From Flavobacteriales bacterium (GTDB lineage Bacteria; Bacteroidota; Bacteroidia; Flavobacteriales; Flavobacteriaceae), in assembly GCA_026993355.1 (NCBI GenBank), contig JALWTX010000008.1:124001-188000 (forward strand): a stretch of DNA of 64,000 nt, written 5' to 3'. A program made the position numbers and the translations under genes. The notes under the pieces are model-generated. The model was not told where the DNA came from and did no database searches. It saw only the letters and a program-made list of their open reading frames with translations. Position 1 is the first letter of the stretch. The number at the start of each line of letters is the position of its first letter. This document shows, in pieces, positions 1 to 9,164 of the stretch.

Positions 1-39
1 CTTTTGTTCAATATGTTGAATGAAATCCGTATGTAACAT
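1..39 (-). CDS. Possible 5' end of a truncated CDS
   Basis: On the minus strand an ATG at position 39 opens a frame reading MLHTDFIQHIEQK that runs off the window. It lies just past the proS terminator and in the same direction as proS. The short N-terminus weakly recalls TilS-type starts, but thirteen residues are too few to name it. A plus-strand frame also runs from base 1 to a TAA at 34-36, so the edge could instead be the 3' end of a plus-strand gene. Confidence 0.3.
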   Translation of the reverse strand, partial: MLHTDFIQHIEQK

Positions 40-55
40 CGCGTTTTAATATCAC

Positions 56-77
56 AAATGCCTCCGAAGAGGCATTT
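56..77 (-). terminator. Terminator hairpin after proS
   Basis: A perfect 9-bp stem (AAATGCCTC / GAGGCATTT) closes a 4-nt loop. Read on the minus strand, the loop is a stable TTCG tetraloop closed by C-G. It lies 9 bp beyond the proS stop codon. A T-rich flank is present on the plus side too, so it may act in both directions. Confidence 0.75.
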
Positions 78-85
78 TAAGGTTA

Positions 86-1561
86 TTAATAAGCTTTGGC
101 AAACAAAACACGTTGTTTGGAAGGTTTACCCGAAATCATATCCACCCCTTCTTCCGCAGGGTTGTCTAACGGGATACAGCGAATAGTGGCTTTGGTTAAT
201 TCTTTAATTTTTTCTTCTGTTTCCGGTGTGCCGTCCCAGTGAGCAGCAATAAAGCCTCCTTTGTTTTCTAATATATCTTTAAATTCTTCAAAACTATCGG
301 CTTTGGTAATATGCGCATCTCTGTAATCTGCCGCTTTTTTATAGAGATTTTCTTGAATATCAGATAATAAATTGTCAATATGTTCATCGACATTTTCAAT
401 GGCGACAATTTCTTTGGATAGGGTGTCACGACGGGCCACTTCGACGGTGCCATTTTCCAAATCGCGGGGACCTATGGCCAAACGGACAGGAACCCCTTTT
501 AGTTCATATTCATTAAACTTCCACCCCGGTTTATAATTATCGCTGTCATCATATTTAACACTGATGCCTCTTGCCTTCAATTTGTTGACAATTTCATCTA
601 CTTTAGCCGAAATTTCTTGGCGTTGTTTGTCTTTTCGGTAAATAGGAATAATGACAACTTGAATAGGAGCCAATTTTGGGGGTAATACTAAACCGTTATC
701 GTCAGAATGGGTCATGATAAGTGCCCCCATTAAGCGAGTAGAAACCCCCCAAGAGGTTGCCCAAACATATTCGAGTGTGCCTTCTTTGGAGAGGAATTTA
801 ACATCAAAAGCTTTAGCAAAATTTTGTCCTAAAAAGTGCGAAGTTCCCGATTGTAAGGCTTTGCCATCTTGCATTAAGGCTTCAATGGTATAAGTGTCTT
901 CAGCACCGGCAAAACGTTCGGTTTCGCTTTTTACTCCTTTAATGACCGGCATAGCCATGAAGTTTTCGGCAAAATCGCCATATACATTTATCATTTGCTG
1001 CGCTTCTTTTACCGCCTCTTCACGGGTGGCATGGGCGGTATGTCCTTCTTGCCATAAGAATTCGGCTGTGCGCAAAAATAATCTGGTTCGCATTTCCCAA
1101 CGCATGACATTGGCCCATTGATTGACCAAAATAGGCAAATCGCGATAAGATTGAATCCAACGTTTGTAGGTATCCCAAATGATTGTTTCGGATGTAGGGC
1201 GTATAATTAATTCTTCTTCGAGTTTGGCAGACGGATCAACCTCTATACCCTTTCCATCTGGTGTGGTGCGCAAGCGGTAGTGGGTTACCACGGCAGCCTC
1301 TTTGGCAAATCCATCAACATGTTTAGCTTCTTTACTAAAATATGATTTTGGAATTAATAAAGGAAAATAAGCATTTTGATGCCCCGTTTCTTTAAACATT
1401 TTATCGAGTTGAGCTTGCATTTTTTCCCAAATGGCATAACCATAAGGTTTTATAACCATCATGCCCCGGATGCCGGAATTTTCTGCTAAGCCTGCTTTTA
1501 CGACTAATTCATTGTACCATTTAGAATAATCTTCGCTGCGTTTTGTTAATTTTTTACTCAT
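86..1561 (-). CDS. proS: Prolyl-tRNA synthetase, archaeal/eukaryotic-type (short form)
   Basis: This cytosolic class II synthetase charges tRNA-Pro with proline. At 491 aa it is the short form without the bacterial editing insertion. The class II core is visible: RPTSET at about 121-126, then motif 2 ([17 protein letters not shown]) at about 154-170. The anticodon-binding domain starts near residue 297 (IQVVIIPIY). The protein ends in FAKAY, matching the invariant C-terminal Tyr of the archaeal/eukaryotic-like group, which is common in Bacteroidota. The start [20 protein letters not shown] fits the family. It is divergent from the lipoprotein gene, with candidate promoters for both in the 115-bp gap. 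Identification is firm. Confidence 0.97.
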   Translation of the reverse strand: MSKKLTKRSEDYSKWYNELVVKAGLAENSGIRGMMVIKPYGYAIWEKMQAQLDKMFKETGHQNAYFPLLIPKSYFSKEAKHVDGFAKEAAVVTHYRLRTTPDGKGIEVDPSAKLEEELIIRPTSETIIWDTYKRWIQSYRDLPILVNQWANVMRWEMRTRLFLRTAEFLWQEGHTAHATREEAVKEAQQMINVYGDFAENFMAMPVIKGVKSETERFAGAEDTYTIEALMQDGKALQSGTSHFLGQNFAKAFDVKFLSKEGTLEYVWATSWGVSTRLMGALIMTHSDDNGLVLPPKLAPIQVVIIPIYRKDKQRQEISAKVDEIVNKLKARGISVKYDDSDNYKPGWKFNEYELKGVPVRLAIGPRDLENGTVEVARRDTLSKEIVAIENVDEHIDNLLSDIQENLYKKAADYRDAHITKADSFEEFKDILENKGGFIAAHWDGTPETEEKIKELTKATIRCIPLDNPAEEGVDMISGKPSKQRVLFAKAY

Positions 1562-1607
1562 TTTCAGTGGTTTGGTATAATTGTTGCATTTAATTTAAGT
1601 GCATAAT

Positions 1608-1615
1608 TACCTTTG
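1608..1615 (+). promoter_or_regulatory. Candidate promoter -7 element (TACCTTTG)
   Basis: TACCTTTG matches the Bacteroidota -7 consensus TAnnTTTG. A TTG at 1584-1586 lies 21 bp upstream, within the usual -33/-7 spacing. It would drive the lipoprotein gene at 1677 and possibly the OmpP1 gene behind it. Confidence 0.55.
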
Positions 1616-1630
1616 TAGGCAAAATATTTG

Positions 1631-1638
1631 CAAAGCTA
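1631..1638 (-). promoter_or_regulatory. Candidate promoter -7 element for proS
   Basis: The minus strand reads TAGCTTTG, matching TAnnTTTG, about 70 bp before the proS ATG. It lies 15 bp from the opposing promoter, so the two promoters of this divergent pair would nearly abut. No clear -33 TTG was seen. Confidence 0.45.
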
Positions 1639-1676
1639 ATTATTTTTTATAAATTTAACTTTAAAAATTTTGTTTT

Positions 1677-2894
1677 ATGAAAACCATCTTGCCTTTTCGA
1701 TCTTATTATACCGGCCTTTTGGCTTTGGTTATTGTTTTTTTATTGAGTTCTTGTAACAGCTATTATAATGTATCGGCTGCCGATGGTATTTATGGAGAAG
1801 ACTCCGGAAATGGTTCAGTACCACAACAACAGAAAGTTATTGAAAAAGAAACGGTCATTTTAAAAGAAAATAAGAATAGCCACAAAAGAACCAAGACCGA
1901 TAATAGTGATACCTTTTATGAAGAGTACTTTAAAAATAAAGCCGGTTTGTATCAAGATTTAGACGAAGATGATATTGTAACCGATGACGCATATACAGAT
2001 GAGGATAAGTATGTAGATGACAACGATGACGATAAATACTATATAACTAAAAAAGAAATTTACATTCATAATTATTGTGATGTTGACCCGTGGTTTTACA
2101 CCCCTTATTATCGCCCTTATTACCGTCCTTATTATTCCGGTTCCAATTTTTATATAGGCTTTAACTGGGGCTACAATTATTACGATCCTTTTTACGATCC
2201 TTATACTTATTGGGGCTATTATCCCAGCTATTATAATCCCTATTATGGCGGCTATTATGGTTATGGTGGTTATTATTACGGGCCTTACAATAATTATTAT
2301 TATAATCCGAGACGGGCTTATATCCGAGGACGTCGCGGTTATGTTTCCAGAAGAGGCAGCAGAACACAACCACGTTATACTTCACGTACCTCACGTAGAA
2401 GTGTAACTAATTCAGAAGGAAGACGCGGAAGGACCAATACCAATGGTCGTGTAGGAAGAGCGGGTAGAAACGGCACGCAAATTTCAAGAGAGGGGAGAGG
2501 CAGCAGAACAGGACATTATACGCCGGGGACGCAGCGTGGAAATGTGAATGGCAGAAGTGGGCGAGGTAATAGAGGTGGTCGATCTATCCATTATGTAAAA
2601 CCCACAGGACGACCTGTTTACCGTGGCAAACCAGATAGAAATAAATCCGTGCACACGGCACGGGGAAGAAGCAGGCGTTATATATCTCACTCAACCTATA
2701 GAGCAGAAAGACAGCGGCCTGTACGCAGAAGAAATACTTCAGAATCTTCTCATTCCCGTACAATTTATTCAGATCATTCAACACATCAAACGCATATTTA
2801 TCGCCCTTCTTTTTCTTCCGGCTCTAACAGCCATAGTTATTCGGGACATTCAAGTTCTTCAAGACGATCTAACAGTGGAAGACGTAGAAGATAA
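1677..2894 (+). CDS. Tyr/Gly- and Arg/Ser-rich low-complexity lipoprotein
   Basis: This is an exported protein of unknown function, probably lipid-anchored. The N-terminus is a signal peptide ending in the lipobox LLSSC (Cys about residue 26). Three compositional zones follow. Residues about 50-130 are charged and acidic (DEDDIVTDD, DDNDDDKYY). Residues about 138-215 are a Tyr/Pro/Gly zone with PYYRPYYRPYY and GGYYGYGGYYYG. From about 215 to the end it is Arg/Gly/Ser/Thr-rich, with many RGR and SRR motifs and the tail SGRRRR. No enzymatic fold is evident. It is followed 38 bp later by the OmpP1 gene and is likely co-transcribed. The Tyr-rich and polycationic halves suggest a structural or polyanion-binding surface protein, which is inference only. 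Confidence 0.8.
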   Translation: MKTILPFRSYYTGLLALVIVFLLSSCNSYYNVSAADGIYGEDSGNGSVPQQQKVIEKETVILKENKNSHKRTKTDNSDTFYEEYFKNKAGLYQDLDEDDIVTDDAYTDEDKYVDDNDDDKYYITKKEIYIHNYCDVDPWFYTPYYRPYYRPYYSGSNFYIGFNWGYNYYDPFYDPYTYWGYYPSYYNPYYGGYYGYGGYYYGPYNNYYYNPRRAYIRGRRGYVSRRGSRTQPRYTSRTSRRSVTNSEGRRGRTNTNGRVGRAGRNGTQISREGRGSRTGHYTPGTQRGNVNGRSGRGNRGGRSIHYVKPTGRPVYRGKPDRNKSVHTARGRSRRYISHSTYRAERQRPVRRRNTSESSHSRTIYSDHSTHQTHIYRPSFSSGSNSHSYSGHSSSSRRSNSGRRRR

Positions 2895-2932
2895 AAAAGT
2901 TTAATGAATCATTAAATCAAAGTAAATTTTAT

Positions 2933-4459
2933 ATGAAACTTACATATGCCTTATTATTTATTTTAATTATTTCGGGAAATATTTTTGCGCAAAATTTTGA
3001 AGATGCCTGGCGTTATAGCCAAGACAATCCATATGGTACCGCACGTTTTACAGCTATGTCCGGCGCATTTAGTTCATTAGGTGGCGATTTAAGTGCTATC
3101 GGATTGAATCCGGCGGGAACGACCACTTTTGCTACCAACCGCATGACCGGTACATTTTCTTTTTATAACACCCAAAATAACACCAATTATTTTGGCCAAA
3201 ATACCTCTGCTAATTACACTTCTTTTGACGACCGGTTTTTGGGGATAGATCAAATAGGGGCAGTTTGGGTTTTCAAGTCTGAGGTAAATGATTGGAATAA
3301 AATTGCTCTGGCCATTAACTACAATAAAGATGCAGATTATGGCAATTACTTTATCGCTAAAGGTTTAAATACAGCCGGACATTCCGTAACCAATTATTTT
3401 GTTGATAATGCCAATGGTGTGGCTTTGGCCGATATTAAATTAATTGACGGCTTCGATGAGGATTATAAATGGCTTGGTGAAAATTTGGGTTTTAATGCCC
3501 AGCAAGCCTATTTGGGTTATCAAGCTTATGTAATAAATGCTGTAGACCCCAATGACGATACCAATACGCAATATACGCCTAATGCCGTGTATTCACAAGT
3601 TTATCATGAAAACACTCTTAGCAGTTCAGGGCGAAAATCTCATATTGATTTTAATATTGCCGGAACTTACCAACACAAACTTCAATTAGGTTTTTCTTTA
3701 ACTGCCTATAGCATTGATTACGCCGAGAATAATACTATTACCGAAAGCGGATATGATGCTTCATCGGATTTGCAGTATCTCAAGTTTAGGAATAGTTTGC
3801 GGGTTGAAGGATCGGGCTTAGCTTTAAAATTTGGAGCGATATACAAAATTGCACAAGGTATAAAATTAAGTCTGGCTTATCATTCACCCCAATGGTTAGA
3901 GATAAATGAATATCTTAAACAGGGTATTCATACAGAAATGGGCAACGGTGATGTATTTGATATACAACCAACAATTGAAAATGCTTTTGCCCCCTATAAA
4001 ATAATTACACCTTCCAAAGTAATTATAGGTGCTTCGGCAGTGATAAATAAACGAGCAGTTATATCGGGAGATTATACCTATCAAAATATGAGCCACTTGC
4101 ATTTTAAAGAAAAAGATAAAAATGCCGATACAAGCTATTTTGATGCAATAAATGCTAGTATAGCCAATGATATGCAACCGGTACATCAATTAAGTTTGGG
4201 CGGAGAACTGAAGTTTAACCAATTATTTTTACGTGCCGGTACTTACACAGCTACTTCGCCGGTAAAGGGCTCCGCCAGTTTATTTTCTAAATATGGCTAT
4301 TCTTTTGGTGCCGGCTACAATTTTGGTATGTTTGTGATTGATGCCGCCTTTATGCAGTCTCATACAGAACAAGCACGAACACTATTGGGCTTGCCTGATC
4401 AAAGTGTCATTAATGGACAAACCAACCGCTATGTGATTGGCATCCGCTATAATTTTTAA
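2933..4459 (+). CDS. OmpP1/FadL/TodX family outer membrane transport protein
   Basis: This predicted 508-aa outer membrane beta-barrel belongs to the FadL-like family, which carries hydrophobic compounds across the outer membrane. A cleavable signal peptide (LLFILIISGNIFAQ) precedes the family's N-terminal signature GTARFTAMSGAFSSLGGDLSAI, then NPAGTTTF. The rest alternates in barrel-like strands and ends in a C-terminal aromatic residue (IGIRYNF), as in outer membrane proteins. It lies 38 bp behind the lipoprotein gene and ends at a clear terminator. The substrate cannot be told from sequence. Confidence 0.9.
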   Translation: MKLTYALLFILIISGNIFAQNFEDAWRYSQDNPYGTARFTAMSGAFSSLGGDLSAIGLNPAGTTTFATNRMTGTFSFYNTQNNTNYFGQNTSANYTSFDDRFLGIDQIGAVWVFKSEVNDWNKIALAINYNKDADYGNYFIAKGLNTAGHSVTNYFVDNANGVALADIKLIDGFDEDYKWLGENLGFNAQQAYLGYQAYVINAVDPNDDTNTQYTPNAVYSQVYHENTLSSSGRKSHIDFNIAGTYQHKLQLGFSLTAYSIDYAENNTITESGYDASSDLQYLKFRNSLRVEGSGLALKFGAIYKIAQGIKLSLAYHSPQWLEINEYLKQGIHTEMGNGDVFDIQPTIENAFAPYKIITPSKVIIGASAVINKRAVISGDYTYQNMSHLHFKEKDKNADTSYFDAINASIANDMQPVHQLSLGGELKFNQLFLRAGTYTATSPVKGSASLFSKYGYSFGAGYNFGMFVIDAAFMQSHTEQARTLLGLPDQSVINGQTNRYVIGIRYNF

Positions 4460-4475
4460 AATTTAATGATATACT

Positions 4476-4499
4476 AAAGCCTGTTTATGCAGGCTTTTT
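4476..4499 (+). terminator. Rho-independent terminator after the OmpP1 gene
   Basis: An 8-bp stem (AAAGCCTG / CAGGCTTT) with a 6-nt loop is followed by a T-run. It starts 16 bp after the OmpP1 stop. The ATG at 4487 offered by the ORF track for the next gene lies in the loop, which argues for the later start at 4508. Confidence 0.8.
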
Positions 4500-4507
4500 C
4501 TTTATTT

Positions 4508-4828
4508 ATGAAACAGTCATCAGATTTTTATGATCGTGTTTTGGCAGTTGTTAAACAAATTCCCTACGGAAAAGTTACAACTTATGGTTTAATAGCGCAG
4601 TATTTGGGACAAAAGAAAAGCGCAAGAATGGTCGGTTGGGTGTTAAATAAACAAAAAGGCAAACCTGATATTCCAGCACACCGCGTTGTCAACAGTAAAG
4701 GATTGTTATCCGGAAAAATGCATTTTGAAGGAACAAATTTAATGGAACAACTACTGATTAGTGAAGGTATTCCGGTCGAAAATAACCAAATTGTCAATTT
4801 AGATAAATATCTTTGGCAACCTGAATAA
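4508..4828 (+). CDS. Alkyltransferase-like protein (ATL, MGMT family, no catalytic Cys)
   Basis: This 106-aa DNA-binding protein is homologous to the C-terminal domain of O6-alkylguanine-DNA methyltransferase. The helix-turn-helix and Arg finger are present (GKVTTYGLIAQYLG, then SARMVG, Arg about 40). The active-site motif PCHR reads IPAHRVV, so the acceptor Cys is Ala (about residue 57). Proteins of this type cannot transfer the alkyl group themselves. In characterised ATLs they flag O6-alkylguanine for nucleotide excision repair. The window also holds uvrB and uvrC, though not adjacent. The start at ATG 4508 is preferred because the upstream ATG sits in a terminator loop. Confidence 0.88.
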   Translation: MKQSSDFYDRVLAVVKQIPYGKVTTYGLIAQYLGQKKSARMVGWVLNKQKGKPDIPAHRVVNSKGLLSGKMHFEGTNLMEQLLISEGIPVENNQIVNLDKYLWQPE

Positions 4829-4886
4829 TTTTTCTTTTTTTATTAAAAAGCCCATTTTTGTAAGCAGATAAATTCAAAATTATCCT

Positions 4887-4894
4887 TAGATTTG
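4887..4894 (+). promoter_or_regulatory. Promoter -7 element (TAGATTTG) for fhs
   Basis: TAGATTTG matches TAnnTTTG and sits 19 bp before the ATG at 4913. The TTG start proposed at 4892 lies inside this element, so transcription would begin after it. This supports the shorter protein. Confidence 0.6.
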
Positions 4895-4912
4895 TCGTCA
4901 TTAAAATTGAAA

Positions 4913-6589
4913 ATGATGCCTCAAACCTATTTATCGGATATAGAAATTGCCAACCGTGTTAAACCGGAAAAAATAAAAAAAATTGCCAAAAAATTAGGGA
5001 TAAACAGTGATGATTTAGAACCTTACGGTAAATATAAAGCCAAATTGCCTCTCTATTTAATTGATGAGGAAAAAATAAAACAACATCATTTAATTTTGGT
5101 GACAGCCTTAACGCCCACACCTGCGGGTGAAGGCAAAACAACGGTGAGTGTTGGGTTGGCTGACGGCTTAAATAAAATAGGAAAACAAGCAACTGTTGTA
5201 TTAAGAGAACCTTCTTTAGGGCCGGTTTTTGGTATTAAAGGTGGTGCTGCCGGTGGCGGCTATGCGCAAGTAATTCCGATGGAAGAAATTAATTTGCATT
5301 TTACAGGTGATTTTGCTGCTGTAGAAAAAGCAAATAATCTGCTGTCCGCTTTGATTGATAATCATATTCATCACCACAACAACCTAAAATTAGATGTCCG
5401 GCAGATTTTCTGGAAACGTGTAATGGACATGAATGACCGGGGACTGCGCCATATCGTGGCCGGATTAGGTGGGAAAACCAATGGTGTCCCGCGTGAAGAC
5501 GGCTTTAATATTACCCCGGCATCGGAGGTGATGGCTATTTTGTGTTTGGCTAAAGATTTAGCTGATTTAAAACAAAAACTCGGGAATATTTTAGTTGGTT
5601 TAAATATGGATGGCGAGCCGGTTTATGCACGTGACTTAAAAGCACAAGATGCGATGACCATTTTGCTCAAAGATGCTATTAAACCTAATTTAGTTCAAAC
5701 CCTTGAACATAATCCGGCTATTATTCATGGCGGCCCTTTTGCCAATATTGCCCAAGGAACAAATTCTATTATAGCTACGAAAATGGGATTATCTTTAAGT
5801 GATTATGTGGTAACGGAAGCCGGTTTTGGGGCTGATTTAGGCGCCGAAAAATTTTTAAATATCAAAAGTGTTTATGGGGGATTAAATCCCGAAGCCGTTA
5901 TTTTAGTGGTTACAGTAAGGGCATTGCGCCATCATGGCGGGCAAAAAGACTTTAACCGGCCTGATTTGGAAGCTGTAAAAAGAGGTTTTGCCAATGTTGA
6001 AAAACACATTGAAAATATTGAAAAATTTGGGATTAAACCAATAATTGCCATCAATAAGTTTCCTCATGATACACCTGAAGAAATTGCTTTCGTAAAGGAG
6101 GTTGCCGCAAAAAAAGGGGTACAAGCCATTTTAGCAGAAGAATGGGCAAAGGGAGGAGAAGGAACGGTTGATTTAGCACAAGCGGTGGTTGATCTAATTG
6201 CCCAAAAAGCAAATCATTTTAAACCTTTATACAAATGGGAGCAGCCTGTAAAAGAAAAAATTGCCAAAATAGCCCGGGAAATATATGGTGCTAATGATGT
6301 CGAATACTCTAAAAAAGCCTTAACGACTATTCGTAACATTGAAAAATTAGGTTATGACCATCTGCCGATTGTTATGGCAAAAACACAAAAATCTTTATCT
6401 GACAATCCTGCAAAATTGGGCAGGCCGGCAGATTTTAATGTTTTTGTTAGAGAAGTAGAGATAAATACAGGGGCGGGATTTATCATTCCTATTTTGGGAA
6501 AAATGATGCGTATGCCCGGTTTACCCTCCAAACCTGCCAGTGAAAATATGCATATTGATGCGGAGGGGAATATCACAGGTTTATCTTAA
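4913..6589 (+). CDS. fhs: Formate--tetrahydrofolate ligase
   Basis: This cytosolic enzyme makes 10-formyl-tetrahydrofolate from formate, THF and ATP, feeding purine synthesis and one-carbon metabolism. With the start at 4913 it is 558 aa, the usual family length. The P-loop TPTPAGEGKTT lies at about 67-77, followed by LREPSLGPVFGIKGGAAGGG, a hallmark of the family. Further conserved blocks are IHGGPFANIAQGTNS and the C-terminal TGAGFIIPILGKMMRMPGLP. It is a single gene between its own promoter and a convergent neighbour. An ATG at 4916 is an equally possible start. Confidence 0.96.
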   Translation: MMPQTYLSDIEIANRVKPEKIKKIAKKLGINSDDLEPYGKYKAKLPLYLIDEEKIKQHHLILVTALTPTPAGEGKTTVSVGLADGLNKIGKQATVVLREPSLGPVFGIKGGAAGGGYAQVIPMEEINLHFTGDFAAVEKANNLLSALIDNHIHHHNNLKLDVRQIFWKRVMDMNDRGLRHIVAGLGGKTNGVPREDGFNITPASEVMAILCLAKDLADLKQKLGNILVGLNMDGEPVYARDLKAQDAMTILLKDAIKPNLVQTLEHNPAIIHGGPFANIAQGTNSIIATKMGLSLSDYVVTEAGFGADLGAEKFLNIKSVYGGLNPEAVILVVTVRALRHHGGQKDFNRPDLEAVKRGFANVEKHIENIEKFGIKPIIAINKFPHDTPEEIAFVKEVAAKKGVQAILAEEWAKGGEGTVDLAQAVVDLIAQKANHFKPLYKWEQPVKEKIAKIAREIYGANDVEYSKKALTTIRNIEKLGYDHLPIVMAKTQKSLSDNPAKLGRPADFNVFVREVEINTGAGFIIPILGKMMRMPGLPSKPASENMHIDAEGNITGLS

Positions 6590-6604
6590 ATGAGGGACAG
6601 TGTT

Positions 6605-7858
6605 TTACTTTAAATAACCAAAAAACAAGTAAGTAACCAAAATAGCGGTAATAATACCGGCAATGTCCGCTATTATACCGGCAGTTGCAGCATAGCGTGT
6701 TTTTTTGATACCTACAGAGCCAAAATAAACCGCCAATACATAAAAAGTTGTTTCGGTGCTACCTTGCAATATGGAGGTCAAATGGCCTACAAAACTATCT
6801 ACACCATAATCTACCCAACTTTCTACCATGGCAGCACGGGCGCCACCACCGGTTAAAGGTTTCATAAAAGCGGTCGGTAAGCCATCGACAAAACGTGTGT
6901 CTACACCGAGGTGCATAAAAAGAAATTTAAAAAAATCTAAAACGTAATCCATTGCTCCCGACGCTGTAAAAACCCCAATGGCTGCCAGCATGGCTACAAG
7001 GTAGGGAATGATGCTAACGGCTACTTGAAAACCATCTTTGGCCCCTTCTATAAATGCATCGTAAATATTAATTTTCTTGAACAAAGCTACACTGATAAAG
7101 GCGATAATGATCGTAAATAAAATAATGTTACTTAATAAATTAGTGAAGATGCTAATTTTTTCCGGATCTTTTAAATAATAGACATATCCGGCAATTCCAC
7201 CAATTAATAAGGTCATTCCTCCCAAATAAGCTAAAATAACTTTGTTAAATAAATTTATTTTTTGAATAAATGCAGTGTAGATTAATCCGACCAAACTTGA
7301 GACAAAAGTCGCAATTAAAATAGGGAGAAAAACATCCGTTGGATTGGCAGAGCCTTTCATACTGCGAAGGGCTAAAATACTAACTGGAATTAGCGTTAAT
7401 CCGGAGGTATTCAAAACCAAAAACATAATCTGTGCATTGCTGGCCGTGTCTTTTTCCGGATTTAAACTTTGTAGGTCTTTCATGGCTTTCAATCCCAGTG
7501 GGGTTGCAGCATTGTCTAAGCCTAACATATTGGCCGAAAAATTCATCATCATAGACCCGATAGCCGGATGATTTTTCGGTACTTCAGGAAATAAACGGGT
7601 AAACAAGGGGCTGACAAGACGTGCCAAAATTTGAATCATGCCACCTTTTTCACCTATCTTCATAATTCCCATCCATAAAGCTAAAATGCCGGTTAGCCCC
7701 AGCGACAATTCAAAACCTAGCTTGGAGCGTTCAAAAAGCGCTTTCATCATAGTTGAAAAAACCGTTACATCACCTAAAAAAATCAATTTAATTAATCCGA
7801 CAATAAAAGCAATTAAAAAAAATCCAACCCAAATATAATTAAGCGCCATAAAAAACAA
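6605..7858 (-). CDS. Nucleoside-recognition (Gate) domain membrane protein, SpmA-SpmB fusion
   Basis: This 417-aa polytopic inner-membrane protein joins in one chain the halves that are separate SpmA and SpmB in spore formers. The first half carries MGIMKIGEKGGMIQILARLVSPL and NMLGLDNAATPLGLKAM, typical of SpmA. The second half (from about residue 240) includes FKFLFMHLGVDTRFVDGLPT and FMKPLTGGGARAAMVES, typical of SpmB. The fusion is widespread in non-sporulating Bacteroidota, where its substrate is unknown. It follows the acyltransferase gene in the same direction by 18 bp. ATG codons at 7858 and 7849 are both possible starts. Confidence 0.88.
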   Translation of the reverse strand: MFFMALNYIWVGFFLIAFIVGLIKLIFLGDVTVFSTMMKALFERSKLGFELSLGLTGILALWMGIMKIGEKGGMIQILARLVSPLFTRLFPEVPKNHPAIGSMMMNFSANMLGLDNAATPLGLKAMKDLQSLNPEKDTASNAQIMFLVLNTSGLTLIPVSILALRSMKGSANPTDVFLPILIATFVSSLVGLIYTAFIQKINLFNKVILAYLGGMTLLIGGIAGYVYYLKDPEKISIFTNLLSNIILFTIIIAFISVALFKKINIYDAFIEGAKDGFQVAVSIIPYLVAMLAAIGVFTASGAMDYVLDFFKFLFMHLGVDTRFVDGLPTAFMKPLTGGGARAAMVESWVDYGVDSFVGHLTSILQGSTETTFYVLAVYFGSVGIKKTRYAATAGIIADIAGIITAILVTYLFFGYLK

Positions 7859-7876
7859 TTAATAAGTCAAAATGAA

Positions 7877-9019
7877 TTATACTTTAATGAATATTTTTCG
7901 TCTGTACATCCACCAAGCTACAAAGATATAAAAAATGACGACACTTAAGGCATACAGCATGGACGCCATCGAATTGTCGCCTAGCCACGAAGTATAGAAG
8001 TGGTGGTAAAGCCAAGCGTGTATCGGCTTGTTGGTGCCCGGTATGTGTAATGAGTAAAAGGCTTTGGTAATAAATACGGATAGCGTAAATATGGCAATGG
8101 CATTCATCCCTAGATATTTAAATATATTGCCCCATCTTTGATAGTTTAAAATATCGACTATAAAGTAAATAACTGCAAAAAATAAATAAGCTAATCCACC
8201 GGTGTACAAAACATAACTACTGGTCCATAAACGTTTGTTTAGTGGAAAACTGTGGCTCCACAACCATCCTAAAAGCCATAATATTAGGCCAATACCAACA
8301 AAAAGAATTAGTTTTGCATAGGGTGAAATACGGGGATTAACCAATAACAAGCCTAAAAAAATACCTAAAATAGTGGTGGCTATGGCCGGCAAAGTGCTCA
8401 AAAGTCCTTCCGGATCGTAGTTTCCCTGTACATATCCTGTTTTTTCATAATGTTTCCACATATGATTTTTGCCCAAAACTTTCCTGTCTATCACCGAGGC
8501 TAAATTATTTTGCGGCGTTAATGAGGTTTTCTCTCCATTAATTTTAATTTGTGTCATGGCATACCAATAACCGCCTAAAATAAGGATAAGTAACATTAGA
8601 TACCATTTCCAATTTTTAACACGGATAAATAACAAGGCACTTAACAAAAAAACTAAACCAATGCGTTGTAAAACACCGGGCAAACGCAAATGAGATAAAT
8701 CTCTGACAAAAGGAAAATGGAAGATAAAACCGGCTAATATTAAACCGATTAAGATGATTTTTAGGCTACGTATTATTATTTTACTATATAATTGGTGATT
8801 GACATACTGGCGTTTGTTATGATAGGCAAATACAATTGATGTACCGACAATGAACAGAAAAAATGGAAATACCAAATCGGTAGCCGTTAAGCCATGCCAC
8901 GGTGCATGCTCTAATGGGGCATATATATGCCGCCAAGTTCCCGGCGTATTAACCATAATCATAAAAGCTATGGTTAGGCCTCTGAAAATATCGATAGATG
9001 TAAAGCGTTTCTTGTTCAT
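7877..9019 (-). CDS. DUF5009/HGSNAT-like membrane acyltransferase
   Basis: This 380-aa inner-membrane protein has about ten hydrophobic segments and resembles the heparan-alpha-glucosaminide N-acetyltransferase (NagX-like) family. The diagnostic N-terminus is RFTSIDIFRGLTIAFMIMVN, followed by the HAPWHGLTATDLVFPFFLFI block; its His is the proposed catalytic acetyl carrier in the eukaryotic enzyme. The family acetylates terminal amino sugars across a membrane, but no glycan genes are nearby to give the substrate. It leads a two-gene minus-strand unit with the SpmA-SpmB fusion. Confidence 0.85.
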   Translation of the reverse strand: MNKKRFTSIDIFRGLTIAFMIMVNTPGTWRHIYAPLEHAPWHGLTATDLVFPFFLFIVGTSIVFAYHNKRQYVNHQLYSKIIIRSLKIILIGLILAGFIFHFPFVRDLSHLRLPGVLQRIGLVFLLSALLFIRVKNWKWYLMLLILILGGYWYAMTQIKINGEKTSLTPQNNLASVIDRKVLGKNHMWKHYEKTGYVQGNYDPEGLLSTLPAIATTILGIFLGLLLVNPRISPYAKLILFVGIGLILWLLGWLWSHSFPLNKRLWTSSYVLYTGGLAYLFFAVIYFIVDILNYQRWGNIFKYLGMNAIAIFTLSVFITKAFYSLHIPGTNKPIHAWLYHHFYTSWLGDNSMASMLYALSVVIFYIFVAWWMYRRKIFIKV

Positions 9020-9152
9020 TTGTTTGTTGCCTTAAAAATAAAAAAATAAAATTTGAAAATGACTGATGTTTAAATCTTTATCTACTTTTTAAGGAATTAT
9101 TATTTTTTTAGCATTTTATAAACTTAACTGATATTAAAATCTGTGTTTTAAC

Positions 9153-9164
9153 TTAACTAGTTAA
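9153..9164. repeat. 12-bp perfect palindrome in a divergent intergenic region
   Basis: TTAACTAGTTAA lies between the divergent genes at 9019 and 9301. AACTTAACT occurs at its left edge and again about 30 bp upstream. It could be an operator, but A+T-rich DNA produces such palindromes by chance. Confidence 0.25.

Noticed and set aside
1959-2369. 136-aa minus-strand Ile-rich ORF opposite the Tyr-rich lipoprotein
   Set aside because: Complement of repetitive Tyr codons (TAT/TAC) gives Ile/Val runs; it is a shadow of the real gene.
4487-4507. Upstream ATG of the alkyltransferase-like ORF
   Set aside because: It lies in the loop of the preceding terminator; ATG 4508 starts directly at the conserved domain.
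4892-4912. TTG start of fhs in the ORF track
   Set aside because: It is inside the TAGATTTG promoter element, so it would not be transcribed; ATG 4913 gives the normal length.
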